A DNA stretch of 64,000 nucleotides from Micromonospora aurantiaca ATCC 27029. Lineage in GTDB: Bacteria; Actinomycetota; Actinomycetes; Mycobacteriales; Micromonosporaceae. Below the pieces are notes generated by a model. That model was not told where the DNA came from, did no database searches, and worked only from the letters and a program-made list of their open reading frames with translations. Below are positions 40,337 through 49,066 of the stretch, in pieces; the stretch's first letter is position 1; each line of letters starts with the position of its first letter. The translations under genes were made by a program, and so were the position numbers. The DNA lies in NCBI RefSeq assembly GCF_000145235.1, contig NC_014391.1, forward strand, positions 1,240,001 to 1,304,000. The letters run 5' to 3'.

Positions 40337-41134
40337 ATGACCGATCTTGACGCGCGCGAGCTGCGCGACGCCTACGACAGCCAGATCCGACCGGAGCTGC
40401 CGGACCCGCTGCCGGCCGGGGTGACGGTCGAGCGCGACGGCCCGCTGTTCCGCGTGCTCGGGCTCGACCACCGAGGCTTCCTGACGTACCGGACGCTCGA
40501 CGGTCTGGCCGGCGCCGAGCTGGACGCGCTCATCGCCCGGCAGGTCGAGGTCTTCCGGGACCGGGGCGAGCCGGTCGAGTGGAAGCTCGCCGGTCACGAC
40601 GAGCCGGCCGACCTGGGCGACCGGCTGCGCGCCGCCGGATTCGTGCCGGAGGACCAGGAGACAGTCGTGGTCGGCCCGGTCGCGCCGCTCGCCGCCGCCG
40701 TCCCGGTGCTCCCCGAGGGGGTACGCCTGCGCGAGGTCACCAGCCGGGCGGACCTGGAGCGGATCGCCGCGATGGAGGAGGAGGTCTGGCACTCCGACCG
40801 CAGCCACCTGGTGTACGGGCTGGTCCGGGAGATCGAGGCCGATCCGCAGTCGATCACGATCGTGGTGGCGGAGGCGGGCGAGACCGTGATCAGCGCCGGC
40901 TGGATCCGTTACCAGCGGGGCACCGGCTTCGCCAGCCTCTGGGGCGGCTCGACGCTGCCGCAGTGGCGCAGGAAGGGCGTCTACCGGGCGCTTGTGGCCC
41001 ACCGGGCGCGGCTGGCGCAGCAGCGCGGCAAGACGCTGCTCCAGGTGGACTGCTCGCCGGACAGCCGCCCCATCCTGGAGCGGCTCGGGCTCGTTGCGGT
41101 CACCACCTCCACGCCGTACGTCTACACTCCGTGA
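40337..41134 (+). CDS. GNAT-family N-acetyltransferase
   Basis: The 265-residue protein has an N-terminal region of about 120 residues (YDSQIRPELPDPLPAGVTVE, DGPLFRVLGLDHRGFLTYRT) and a C-terminal GNAT fold. Its acetyl-CoA site is TLPQWRRKGVYRALVAHRAR (a variant of R-x-x-G-x-G/A). The final LLQVDCSPDSRPILERLG and VTTSTPYVYTP are typical of GNAT ends. Substrate unknown. The start at 40337 is supported by the -10 box exactly seven bases upstream. Confidence 0.85.
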   Translation: MTDLDARELRDAYDSQIRPELPDPLPAGVTVERDGPLFRVLGLDHRGFLTYRTLDGLAGAELDALIARQVEVFRDRGEPVEWKLAGHDEPADLGDRLRAAGFVPEDQETVVVGPVAPLAAAVPVLPEGVRLREVTSRADLERIAAMEEEVWHSDRSHLVYGLVREIEADPQSITIVVAEAGETVISAGWIRYQRGTGFASLWGGSTLPQWRRKGVYRALVAHRARLAQQRGKTLLQVDCSPDSRPILERLGLVAVTTSTPYVYTP

Positions 41135-41136
41135 TC

Positions 41137-41541
41137 ATGGAACGGTTGACGGCGGACGAGCGGCTCACCCTGAAGACCGGTGCGTTCGGTGCCGTCTTCC
41201 TGGTCTCCAACGCCGTACCCGGGGTGCTGGCCATGGTGCGGGAGAGCTTCGCCGCCTCCGGCGCGCTCGCCGAGGTGGGGGGCGTGGTCAAGGAGGCGCT
41301 GACCACCGGGCCGCTGCCGCAGCTCCCCCGGGACTCGGTCCTGGAGGTCGAGTCGGTGGTGCTGCCCGCGCTGGGCCGGTCGGTGGAGATCCTGCGCGCC
41401 AAGTCGCCGGGCGACGTCGAGACGTACCGGTCGGTGGTGCTGGCCGCGGCGGAGCGGGTGGCCCAGGCGCACCGGGGGATCGAGCCGGCCGAGGCGGCGG
41501 CGATCGAGAAGATCCGGCAGGCGCTGGCCGAGCCGGCGTGA
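41137..41541 (+). CDS. Hypothetical protein (134 aa)
   Basis: ATG 41137 gives MERLTADERLTLKTGAFGAV; a GTG at 41131 is also possible. TACACT at 41123-41128 is a likely -10. The protein is helical with one amphipathic hydrophobic segment (GAFGAVFLVSNAVPGVLAMV) and a conserved-looking VESVVLPALGRSVEILRAKS. The family is known only as hypothetical in actinomycetes as far as I can tell. It begins two bases after the GNAT stop, so the genes could be co-transcribed. Confidence 0.7.
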   Translation: MERLTADERLTLKTGAFGAVFLVSNAVPGVLAMVRESFAASGALAEVGGVVKEALTTGPLPQLPRDSVLEVESVVLPALGRSVEILRAKSPGDVETYRSVVLAAAERVAQAHRGIEPAEAAAIEKIRQALAEPA

Positions 41542-41717
41542 CGGTGGTGAGTTGCGTCACTCCGGGCCGCCGGGGTGGCCATGCTACTTGCGGGTAACAT
41601 TGCTCCGTGGGGAAGTGCACAGCAGCCCGCGGTTGACCCACGTTGCGTCACGCGGGAGGCTGCGCCCGTGACCGGGCGAGTGATCGCTACACCAAACAGG
41701 AGGGTCGTCGAAGCGCG

Positions 41718-42497
41718 ATGAACATCGTCGTACTCGTCAAGCAGGTGCCCGATTCGGGCGCGGACCGCAACCTGCGTTCTGACGACAACACCGTCGACCG
41801 CGGTTCGGCGAACAACGTCATCAACGAGATGGACGAGTACGCCATCGAAGAGGCGTTGAAGATCAAGGAGGCGCACGGCGGCGAGGTCACCATCCTGACC
41901 ATGGGTCCGGACCGGGCTACCGAGTCGATCCGCAAGGCGCTCTCCATGGGCCCGGACAAGGCCGTCCACGTGGTGGACGACGCCCTGCACGGCTCCTGCG
42001 CGGTGGCCACCTCGAAGGTGCTCGCCGCCGCCCTCGGGCAGCTCAACGCCGACCTGGTCATCTGCGGCGCCGAGTCGACCGACGGCCGGGTCCAGGTCAT
42101 GCCGCACATGATCGCCGAGCGGCTGGGCGTGGCCGCCCTGACCGGCGCCCGCAAGCTCACCGTCGACGGGTCGAACCTGACCGTCGAGCGGCAGACCGAG
42201 GAGGGCTACGAGGTGGTCACCGCCTCGACCCCGGCCGTGGTCTCCGTCTGGGACACCATCAACGAGCCGCGCTACCCGTCCTTCAAGGGCATCATGGCGG
42301 CCAAGAAGAAGCCGGTGCAGACGCTCTCCCTGGGCGACCTGGGCGTGGCCCCGGCCGAGGTGGGCTTCGACGGCGCCACCAGCGCCGTGGTGGAGCACTC
42401 CAAGCGCCCGCCGCGCTCCGGCGGCGAGAAGATCACCGACGAGGGCGAGGGCGGCGTGAAGCTGGTCGAGTTCCTCGCCACCGAGAAGTTCGTGTGA
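41718..42497 (+). CDS. etfB: Electron transfer flavoprotein beta subunit
   Basis: The 259-residue protein carries the EtfB start MNIVVLVKQVPDSGADRNLR, the AMP-site region VHVVDDALHGSCAVATSKVL, and the signature VERQTEEGYEVVTASTPAVV, with SVWDTINEPRYPSFKGIMAA. It forms the AMP/FAD-binding heterodimer with EtfA, taking electrons from acyl-CoA dehydrogenases to the respiratory chain. ATG 41718 follows CAGGAGGGTCG, a strong ribosome-binding site. etfA follows after 12 bases. The cluster also includes enoyl-CoA hydratase 4 kb upstream. Confidence 0.95.
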   Translation: MNIVVLVKQVPDSGADRNLRSDDNTVDRGSANNVINEMDEYAIEEALKIKEAHGGEVTILTMGPDRATESIRKALSMGPDKAVHVVDDALHGSCAVATSKVLAAALGQLNADLVICGAESTDGRVQVMPHMIAERLGVAALTGARKLTVDGSNLTVERQTEEGYEVVTASTPAVVSVWDTINEPRYPSFKGIMAAKKKPVQTLSLGDLGVAPAEVGFDGATSAVVEHSKRPPRSGGEKITDEGEGGVKLVEFLATEKFV

Positions 42498-42509
42498 GAG
42501 GTCACTGAC

Positions 42510-43469
42510 ATGTCTGAGGTTCTCGTCGTCGTCGAAGCCACGAAGGAATTCGGCGTCAAGAAGGTCACCCTGGAGATGCTCACCCTCGCCCGCGAGCTGG
42601 GCACCCCGAGCGCCGTCGTCCTCGGTGGCGCCGGCGCCGCCGAGGCGCTGAGCGCCAAGCTCGGCGAGTACGGCGCGGAGAAGATCTACGCCGCCGAGGG
42701 CGAGGAGATCGACGGCTACCTGGTGGCCCCCAAGGCCACGGTGGTCGCCGAGCTGGTCAAGCGCGTCCAGCCGGCCGCCGTGCTGCTCGCCTCGTCGCAG
42801 GAGGGCAAGGAGATCGCCGCCCGCCTCGCGGTCAAGCTGGACAACGGCATCCTGACCGACGTGGTCGGCCTGGCCGCCGACGGCACCGCCACCCAGGTCG
42901 CGTTCGCCGGCTCCACCATCGTCAAGTCCAAGGTCACCAAGGGCCTGCCGCTGGTCACCGTCCGGCCGAACTCGCTCAACCCGGCCCCGGCCGCTGCCAC
43001 CCCGGCGGCCGAGCAGCTCACCGTGTCGGTCACCGACGCGGACAAGCTCGCCAAGGTCGTCGAGCGGGTCGCCGAGCAGAAGGGCTCCCGCCCCGAGCTG
43101 ACCGAGGCGTCGGTGGTCGTCTCCGGCGGTCGCGGTGTCGGCAACGCCGACAACTTCAAGCTGGTCGAGGAGATGGCCGACCTGCTCGGCGGCGCGGTCG
43201 GCGCGTCCCGCGCGGCAGTCGACTCCGGCTACTACCCGCACCAGTTCCAGGTGGGCCAGACCGGCAAGACCGTCTCCCCGCAGCTCTACGTCGCGCTGGG
43301 CATCTCCGGTGCGATCCAGCACCGGGCCGGCATGCAGACCTCGAAGACCATCGTCGCGGTGAACAAGGACGCCGAGGCGCCGATCTTCGAGCTGGCCGAC
43401 TACGGCGTGGTCGGCGACCTGTTCAAGGTCGTCCCGCAGGCCGCCGAGGAGATCCGCAAGCGCAAGTGA
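42510..43469 (+). CDS. etfA: Electron transfer flavoprotein alpha subunit
   Basis: The 319-residue protein has an N-terminal domain ([20 protein letters not shown]) and the C-terminal FAD domain with [60 protein letters not shown] and [20 protein letters not shown]. All FAD-contact motifs are present. Partner of EtfB in fatty-acid oxidation. A strong terminator follows. Confidence 0.96.
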   Translation: MSEVLVVVEATKEFGVKKVTLEMLTLARELGTPSAVVLGGAGAAEALSAKLGEYGAEKIYAAEGEEIDGYLVAPKATVVAELVKRVQPAAVLLASSQEGKEIAARLAVKLDNGILTDVVGLAADGTATQVAFAGSTIVKSKVTKGLPLVTVRPNSLNPAPAAATPAAEQLTVSVTDADKLAKVVERVAEQKGSRPELTEASVVVSGGRGVGNADNFKLVEEMADLLGGAVGASRAAVDSGYYPHQFQVGQTGKTVSPQLYVALGISGAIQHRAGMQTSKTIVAVNKDAEAPIFELADYGVVGDLFKVVPQAAEEIRKRK

Positions 43470-43483
43470 GCGTCGCGTGAAAG

Positions 43484-43520
43484 AAGGCCGCCGCCCGGTG
43501 CACCGGGCGGCGGCCTTTCT
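43484..43520 (+). terminator. Rho-independent terminator of etfBA
   Basis: AAGGCCGCCGCCCGGTG (43484-43500) is directly followed by its exact complement (43501-43517) and TCT. A 17-bp perfect inverted repeat. Confidence 0.9.
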
Positions 43521-43566
43521 CGTAGGGAGCTGATCGGCGGGCCGGGGAGCTGAGCCGGCCCGCCGA

Positions 43567-44337
43567 TCAGCCCGTCAGGGTGCCCCTCAGCAGGCTGTCG
43601 CCGGAGTGGCCGGGCTTGTTGTCGTACTGCTCCGCGCTGACGTCGACCACGGTGTAGGTATGCAGGTCGACGTTCGGGGGGATCGGCAGGAGCGCGTCCC
43701 CTGATCCGTTGCTCAGCGTACCCACGGAGAACATATCCATCGTGTTCGGATCGATCAGCCAGACCTCGTAGTACCCCGGAACGGTCGGGAGATTCGCCAC
43801 GTGCAGATGCAATCGGTGGTCACCGAGCACCCGGGCGTCGCCGGAGGCGTCCTTCGGCGTCGAACCGAACGCGGCGAGCGGCGCGCTGGCCAGCACCGGC
43901 GGCCGGGGATCGGTCTCCTCGCCGCCGCCGCCGAGCACCGCGGCGGTTCCGGCCACGCCGATCACCGCGGCGGCTGTGGCGGTGACCGCCGTGGTCGCCC
44001 AACCCGGCCAGCGCCGGCTCCGCCGCGGACGACGTGCCACGACGGGTACGGCGGCCGGCTCCACCGGGTCGGCCGAACGCGGCAGGCGCCTGTCGGTCAG
44101 CGCCGGCAGCTGCTCGGCGGCCCGGACCTCGGCCATGATGCCCTGCCAGATGTGCTCCGGCGGGTCGGGCAGCTCGGCCAGGCCCTGGGTGCCCGCGCCG
44201 AGCCCGGCGACGTGCTGGAGCGTCTCCACCTCGCCCCGGCAGTGGTCGCAGGTGTCCAGATGGGTGGCCTCGCCGTCAGCCGCCTCGCTCTCACCGAGCG
44301 CCAGAAAGACCAGCCGGTCGTGGTCCAGGTGCTGCAC
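43567..44337 (-). CDS. Anti-sigma factor (RskA/RsiW-like, zinc-finger)
   Basis: 256 residues from GTG 44337. The N-terminal zinc finger HLDTCDHCRGEVETL (about residues 26-40) has the HxxxCxxC motif of anti-sigma domains. A membrane helix follows at about 115-138 (GWATTAVTATAAAVIGVAGT), then an extracellular RskA-type beta domain (DARVLGDHRLHLHVANLPTV, GYYEVWLIDPNTMDMFSVGT). It should hold the neighbouring sigma factor at the membrane until a signal releases it. Its start lies inside the sigma gene (47-base overlap), so the two are made together. Confidence 0.9.
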   Translation of the reverse strand: MQHLDHDRLVFLALGESEAADGEATHLDTCDHCRGEVETLQHVAGLGAGTQGLAELPDPPEHIWQGIMAEVRAAEQLPALTDRRLPRSADPVEPAAVPVVARRPRRSRRWPGWATTAVTATAAAVIGVAGTAAVLGGGGEETDPRPPVLASAPLAAFGSTPKDASGDARVLGDHRLHLHVANLPTVPGYYEVWLIDPNTMDMFSVGTLSNGSGDALLPIPPNVDLHTYTVVDVSAEQYDNKPGHSGDSLLRGTLTG

Positions 44338-44941
44338 CGTCCACCTCCCATCTGCGTTTCAGGCTCTGCATGCCGCGTCTGATGTGACTCTTGACGGTGC
44401 CGAGCGGCACTCCGGTCACCGCCGCGATCTGCTGGTGTGTCAGGTCGTCGTAGAACGCCAGCTCCAGCATCCGGCGCTGCTCGTCCGGAAGCCGGGCCAG
44501 CTCGTCGGCGACCACCAGGCGGTCGACCACGGTGTCCGGGTCGGGGCCGGTGGAGACCGGCTCCGGCAGTTGCTTCACCGTCTCGACCACCCGGGTCTCC
44601 CGGGCCGAGGCCCGGATCCGGTCGACCACCTTGCGCCGCCCGATTCCGAGCAGCCAGCCGACCAGTGAGCCTTTCGCCGGGTCGAACGTCTCCCGGCCGA
44701 GCCAGGCGGCGACGAACGTCGCCTGGGTCACGTCCTCGGCGTCGCTGCGGTTCACGAGCGTCGTGGTGGCCAGGTGCAGCACCGCTCGCCCGTACCTGTC
44801 GTACGCCTCTCGCAGGGCCGCCTCGTCGCCGTCGCGGAACCGGGTGGCGAGGTCGTCCTCGCCCGGCGGTTCGGGGCCCTGCCTCGCCGCCGTCACCGGG
44901 CGGCTCGCCTTCCGTGGGGCATGCCCGACTGTAACTCCCAC
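44291..44941 (-). CDS. ECF RNA polymerase sigma factor (SigK-like)
   Basis: The 216-residue protein has region 2 (LREAYDRYGRAVLHLATTTL, then DAEDVTQATFVAAWLGRETF) and region 4 (LPDEQRRMLELAFYDDLTHQ, GVPLGTVKSHIRRGMQSLKR), as in SigK/SigL-type factors. The start ORF begins at 44941; a later start is possible, because the first 25 residues (VGHAPRKASRPVTAARQGPE) are unlike the family. Divergent from the DUF4397 protein, a plausible target of the regulon. Confidence 0.9.
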   Translation of the reverse strand: MGVTVGHAPRKASRPVTAARQGPEPPGEDDLATRFRDGDEAALREAYDRYGRAVLHLATTTLVNRSDAEDVTQATFVAAWLGRETFDPAKGSLVGWLLGIGRRKVVDRIRASARETRVVETVKQLPEPVSTGPDPDTVVDRLVVADELARLPDEQRRMLELAFYDDLTHQQIAAVTGVPLGTVKSHIRRGMQSLKRRWEVDGAAPGPRPAGLSGAR

Positions 44942-45136
44942 AGCCTTCGCCCCACTCTCCCGGTGTGTCGGTCACGACCCTCGTCACCTCTCCTTCGTCG
45001 CCGGAGGGTCCGGCGGATGCGCCCGGAGACGGGAAAAAGAAATCGGATCCGGGCGTATCCGGGGGCGACGGAGCCGGCGTAACCCGTTCTGCAAGCCAGG
45101 CCTGACGAATCAGCACCAACCACCAGGAGGCAGACA

Positions 45137-45970
45137 ATGCAGTACGCGATGTTCCGTCGGGTCGCCGCGGGCGGCGCAGTGGCCGCCCTCACCTTCGCCG
45201 GCGTCGGCGCCGCCACCATGAGCCCGGCCTACGCCGCCTCGTCGAAGGTCTCCGTGGTCCACGGCATTCCGGACACCCCGGTCGACGTGTACGTCAACGG
45301 CGAGAAGACGCTGAACAACTTCAAGCCCGGCGACGTCGCCGGCCCGCTCACCCTGCCCGAGGGGCAGTACGACATCGCCCTGACCAAGCCGGGTGAGGCG
45401 ATCGACAAGGCGATCCTGAAGGTGGACGACGCCGCGGTGCCGGGCGGGGCGAACATCAGCCTCGCCGCCCACCTGAGCGCCGCCGGCGAGCCGCAGATCA
45501 CCCCGTTCGTCAACGACGTGTCCAAGGTGGGCGCCGGCAAGGCCCGGCTGATCGTCCGGCACACCGCCGCCGCTCCGGCCGTCGACGTGCGGGCCGGCGG
45601 CAAGCCGGTCTTCGAGGGCCTGACCAACCCGAAGGAGGCGAAGGCGGACGTGGCCGCCGGCTCGGTCGAGGCGGACGTGGTACTCGCCGGCACCGACACC
45701 GTCGCCATCGGCCCGGCCGACCTGAACCTGAAGGAGGGCACCGCCACCATCGTCTACGCGATCGGCTCGGCCGAGGCGAAGAACCTGAGCGTGGTCGCCC
45801 AGACCATCAACGGCCTGCACTCGGCGCCGGGCGGCGTGCCCAGCGGCACCGGCGGCCAGGCCGGCACCGGCGTGGACACCTGGTGGTACGTGCTGGCCGG
45901 GGCCGGCGTGCTGCTCCTGGTCGGCGGCGGGGCGCGGGTGGCGGCAACCGCCCGGGCCGGTCGCCGGTGA
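45137..45970 (+). CDS. DUF4397 domain surface protein
   Basis: The 277-residue protein has a signal peptide (FRRVAAGGAVAALTFAGVGA), a DUF4397 domain (KVSVVHGIPDTPVDVYVNGE, GPLTLPEGQYDIALTKPGEA) with a second related segment (ARLIVRHTAAAPAVDVRAGG), a Gly-rich linker and a C-terminal membrane helix (WWYVLAGAGVLLLVGGGARV) followed by ARAGRR. The C-end looks like a cell-wall sorting or membrane anchor but lacks a canonical LPxTG. AGGAGGC (45123-45129) is a strong ribosome-binding site. Its stop overlaps the sortase gene start, so the pair is co-expressed under possible control of the divergent sigma factor. Confidence 0.88.
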   Translation: MQYAMFRRVAAGGAVAALTFAGVGAATMSPAYAASSKVSVVHGIPDTPVDVYVNGEKTLNNFKPGDVAGPLTLPEGQYDIALTKPGEAIDKAILKVDDAAVPGGANISLAAHLSAAGEPQITPFVNDVSKVGAGKARLIVRHTAAAPAVDVRAGGKPVFEGLTNPKEAKADVAAGSVEADVVLAGTDTVAIGPADLNLKEGTATIVYAIGSAEAKNLSVVAQTINGLHSAPGGVPSGTGGQAGTGVDTWWYVLAGAGVLLLVGGGARVAATARAGRR

Positions 45971-46638
45971 CGGTGCGCAACCGCGGGGCGCTGGCGGCGA
46001 TGGCCGCCGGCGCCGCCGCGCTCACCCTGGCGGGTGTGGTGGCGTGCGGGTCCGAGCCCGCCGAGGACGTCGGCGGCGACGAGGTGACCGCCCTGGCCGG
46101 CGCCACACCCACGCCCACACCGGCGGCGACGGCGACCGGCGGCGGTTCGGTACCGGTCAACCCGGGGACGCTGCCGGCCGACAGCGAGATCGTGCCGCCG
46201 GTGAAGCTGAGCATCCCGCCGATCCGGGTCACCGCCACCGTCAACCCGGTGGGCGTCAACGAGCGCACCGACGAGTTCGAGGTGCCGCCCAGCGTGGACC
46301 AGGTCGGCTGGTACCGCTACGGCCCGGGCCTGGAGGCCGGCGCCGGCTCGGTGGTGATCGCCGGGCACGTGGACAGCGCCGAGCAGGGCAAGGGTGCGTT
46401 CTTCCGGCTGCGTGAGCTGGGCCAGGGGGACGAGCTCACCGCCACCGGCTCGGACGGCCGCGAGCGCTCCTACCGGGTGGTGGCCCGGGAGGAGTACCGG
46501 AAGTCGAAGATCCCGCTGGAGCGGTACTTCGCGCGCGACGGTGAACCCCGCCTCACGCTGATCACCTGCGGCGGGCCGTTCGACTCGAAGACCCGCAGCT
46601 ACCGGGACAACATCGTGATCACTGCCGTTCCCGCGTGA
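45967..46638 (+). CDS. Class F sortase, predicted lipoprotein
   Basis: 223 residues from GTG 45967, overlapping the DUF4397 stop (GTGA). A signal peptide ends in a lipobox (LAGVVACGS, about residues 20-28), so the enzyme is likely lipid-anchored. Sortase motifs are SVVIAGHVDSAEQGKGAFFR with the catalytic His, LTLITCGGPFD with the catalytic Cys, and RSYRDNIVITAV with the Arg. Class F sortases join LPxTG-type proteins to the wall in actinobacteria. The DUF4397 neighbour lacks a clear LPxTG, but the protein at 59384 has LPITG. A terminator follows. Confidence 0.9.
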   Translation: MTVRNRGALAAMAAGAAALTLAGVVACGSEPAEDVGGDEVTALAGATPTPTPAATATGGGSVPVNPGTLPADSEIVPPVKLSIPPIRVTATVNPVGVNERTDEFEVPPSVDQVGWYRYGPGLEAGAGSVVIAGHVDSAEQGKGAFFRLRELGQGDELTATGSDGRERSYRVVAREEYRKSKIPLERYFARDGEPRLTLITCGGPFDSKTRSYRDNIVITAVPA

Positions 46639-46670
46639 TCACGGCCGTTCCCGCGTGAGCGCGCGAGAGC

Positions 46671-46709
46671 GGGCCGGACCGCCCCGGGTGGGACGGGGCG
46701 GTCCGGCCC
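46671..46709 (+). terminator. Terminator of the DUF4397/sortase operon
   Basis: Perfect 15-bp arms (GGGCCGGACCGCCCC at 46671-46685 and its complement at 46695-46709). No T run. Confidence 0.7.
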
Positions 46710-46732
46710 CCGGTGCCTGGTACGCAGGCCGT

Positions 46733-46738
46733 TAGGCT
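46733..46738 (+). promoter_or_regulatory. Promoter -10 box TAGGCT of the cysteine desulfurase gene
   Basis: It ends five bases before GTG 46744 and eight before ATG 46747; transcription probably starts at or near the start codon. Confidence 0.5.
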
Positions 46739-46746
46739 GAACCGTG

Positions 46747-47922
46747 ATGGCATACCTTGATCACGCGGCGACGACCCCGATGCTGGACGAGGCACTCGAG
46801 GCGTACGTCGCTGCCGCCCGCGAGGTCGGCAACGCCTCGTCGCTGCACGCGGCGGGCCGCCGGGCCCGGCGGCGGGTGGAGGAGTCCCGCGAGCGGGCGG
46901 CCGCCGCGCTCGGCGCCCGCCCCTCCGAGGTGATCTTCACCGGCGGCGGCACGGAGAGCGACAACCTCGCCGTGAAGGGCGTCTTCTGGGCTCGTCGCGC
47001 CGCCCGGGCCGACCGGGTCCGGGTGGTCTCCAGCGCGGTCGAGCACCACGCCGTCCTCGACGCGGTGGACTGGCTGGTCGAGCACGAGGGCGCGCAGGCC
47101 GGCTGGCTGCCGGTCGACGCGGCCGGGCGGATCGATCCGGAGCGACTGCGCGCCGAGCTGGCCGAGCACGGCGAGCGTGTCGCGGTGGTCACCGCCATGT
47201 GGGCCAACAACGAGGTGGGCACCGTCCAGCCGGTGGCCGAGCTGGCCGCCGTCGCCGCCGAACACGGGGTGCCGTTCCACACCGACGCCATCCAGGCGGT
47301 CGGGCAGGTCCCCGTCGACTTCGCCGCCAGCGGCGTGTCGGCGCTCACCGTGACCGGGCACAAGCTCGGCGGCCCGGCCGGTGTGGGCGCGCTGCTGCTG
47401 GCCCGCGACGTGGCGGCCACCCCGCTGCTGCACGGCGGCGGCCAGGAGCGCGACGTACGCTCCGGGACGCTGGACACCGCCGGCATCGTCGCGTTCGCGG
47501 TCGCCGTCGAGGCCGCGGTCAAGGGCCAGCAGGAGTACGCCGCCCGCGTCGCCGCGCTCCGCGACGAGCTGGTCGAGCGGGTCCGGCAGGCCGTCCCCGA
47601 GGTGATCTTCAACGGCGACCCGGCCGACCGGCTCCCGGGCAACGCGCACTTCTCCTTCCCCGGCTGCGAGGGAGACGCGCTGCTGCTGCTCCTGGACGCC
47701 CAGGGCATCGCCTGCTCGACCGGGTCGGCCTGCTCCGCCGGGGTGGCCCAGCCCTCGCACGTGCTGCTGGCGATGGGCGCCGACGACGACCGGGCCCGGT
47801 CCTCGCTGCGCTTCACGCTCGGCCACACGAGCACCGGCGCGGACGTGGACGCGCTGATCGCCGCGCTGCCCGCAGCGGTGGAGCGGGCCCGCCGCGCGGC
47901 CGCCCTCCGTACTCCCCGCTGA
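46747..47922 (+). CDS. Cysteine desulfurase (IscS/NifS family)
   Basis: 391 residues from ATG 46747 (GTG 46744 possible). PLP-binding Lys is in [20 protein letters not shown], and the catalytic Cys loop is [20 protein letters not shown]. Other motifs are [39 protein letters not shown] and [11 protein letters not shown]. It removes sulfur from cysteine. The next gene is mnmA, so its main job here is probably to supply sulfur for 2-thiouridine in tRNA, as well as Fe-S clusters. Confidence 0.93.
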   Translation: MAYLDHAATTPMLDEALEAYVAAAREVGNASSLHAAGRRARRRVEESRERAAAALGARPSEVIFTGGGTESDNLAVKGVFWARRAARADRVRVVSSAVEHHAVLDAVDWLVEHEGAQAGWLPVDAAGRIDPERLRAELAEHGERVAVVTAMWANNEVGTVQPVAELAAVAAEHGVPFHTDAIQAVGQVPVDFAASGVSALTVTGHKLGGPAGVGALLLARDVAATPLLHGGGQERDVRSGTLDTAGIVAFAVAVEAAVKGQQEYAARVAALRDELVERVRQAVPEVIFNGDPADRLPGNAHFSFPGCEGDALLLLLDAQGIACSTGSACSAGVAQPSHVLLAMGADDDRARSSLRFTLGHTSTGADVDALIAALPAAVERARRAAALRTPR

Positions 47923-47928
47923 CCCGGA

Positions 47929-47934
47929 TACCCT
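47929..47934 (+). promoter_or_regulatory. -10 box TACCCT ahead of mnmA
   Basis: It implies a transcript start near 47941, giving mnmA a short leader with GAGGGG before GTG 47960. Confidence 0.4.
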
Positions 47935-47959
47935 CGGTGAGGACGAGGGGAGTGGGCCG

Positions 47960-49036
47960 GTGAGGGTTCTGGCGGCGATGTCGGGCGGGGTGGACTCCGC
48001 CGTCGCGGCGGCACGGGCGGTGGAGGCCGGGCACGACGTGACGGGCGTGCACCTGGCCCTGGCCCGTAACCCGCAGACGTACCGCACCGGCGCCCGGGGC
48101 TGCTGCACGCTGGAGGACTCCCGGGACGCCCGGCGCGCCGCCGACGTGCTCGGCATCCCGTTCTACGTGTGGGACATGGCCGACCGGTTCCACGACGACG
48201 TGGTGGACGACTTCGTGGCCGAGTACGCCGCGGGGCGTACCCCGAATCCCTGCCTGCGCTGCAACGAGAAGATCAAGTTCGCGGCGGTGCTGGACCGGGC
48301 CGTGGCCCTGGGCTTCGACGCGGTGGTGACCGGCCACCACGCCCGGCTCGGCGCGGACGGCCTGCTGCGGCGCAGCGTGGACGCGGCCAAGGACCAGTCG
48401 TACGTGCTGGCGGTGCTGACCCGCGCGCAGCTCGACCGGTCGATCTTCCCGCTCGGTGACTCGACGAAGGCCGAGGTACGCGCGGAGGCCGCCCGGCGCG
48501 GCCTCGCCGTGGCCGACAAGCCGGACTCGCACGACATCTGCTTCATCGCCGACGGCGACACCCGCGGCTTCCTGGCCGAGCGGCTCGGCGAGGCGCCGGG
48601 CCAGGTGGTGGACGCGCTCACCGGCGCGGTGGTGGGCAGCCACAGCGGCGCCTACCAGTACACCGTCGGACAGCGGCGCGGCCTGCACCTGGACCGCCCG
48701 GCGCCGGACGGCCGGCCCCGCTACGTGCTGTCCATCACCCCGACCACGAACACGGTGACGGTAGGCCCGGCCGAGGCGCTGGAGGTCTCCGACGTACGCG
48801 CCACCCGCCCGGTGTGGACCGGCGGGCCGCGCCCGGACGGGCCGGTCGAGTGCGAGGTGCAGCTCCGGGCGCACGGCGACGTGGTGCCGGCCGCCGTCGA
48901 GGTCGACGCCGACGGACTGCGCGCGTCGCTGCGCCGCCCGGTCCGGGGTGTGGCAGCCGGCCAGGCGATAGTGGCCTACCGGCCGGACCCGGCCGGCGAC
49001 GTGGTCCTCGGCTCCGCCACCATCACCGCCGCCTGA
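47960..49036 (+). CDS. mnmA: tRNA-specific 2-thiouridylase
   Basis: 358 residues from GTG 47960. The PP-loop is [20 protein letters not shown]. The catalytic Cys pair lies in [14 protein letters not shown] and [40 protein letters not shown] and [20 protein letters not shown] are family landmarks. It thiolates U34 of tRNA-Lys, -Glu and -Gln using sulfur from a cysteine desulfurase, encoded just upstream. Confidence 0.96.
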   Translation: MRVLAAMSGGVDSAVAAARAVEAGHDVTGVHLALARNPQTYRTGARGCCTLEDSRDARRAADVLGIPFYVWDMADRFHDDVVDDFVAEYAAGRTPNPCLRCNEKIKFAAVLDRAVALGFDAVVTGHHARLGADGLLRRSVDAAKDQSYVLAVLTRAQLDRSIFPLGDSTKAEVRAEAARRGLAVADKPDSHDICFIADGDTRGFLAERLGEAPGQVVDALTGAVVGSHSGAYQYTVGQRRGLHLDRPAPDGRPRYVLSITPTTNTVTVGPAEALEVSDVRATRPVWTGGPRPDGPVECEVQLRAHGDVVPAAVEVDADGLRASLRRPVRGVAAGQAIVAYRPDPAGDVVLGSATITAA

Positions 49037-49054
49037 CCGGCGACGGGCAGCGGA

Positions 49055-49060
49055 TAGGCT
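49055..49060 (+). promoter_or_regulatory. Leaderless -10 box TAGGCT of the MetE-like gene
   Basis: It ends seven bases before GTG 49067. CTGACC at 49033-49038 is a possible -35. Confidence 0.55.
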
Positions 49061-49066
49061 GCGGCC

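Noticed and set aside
41100..43322. A 740-codon minus-strand open frame opposite etfBA.
   Set aside because: Antisense shadow of two well-defined genes with a common terminator.
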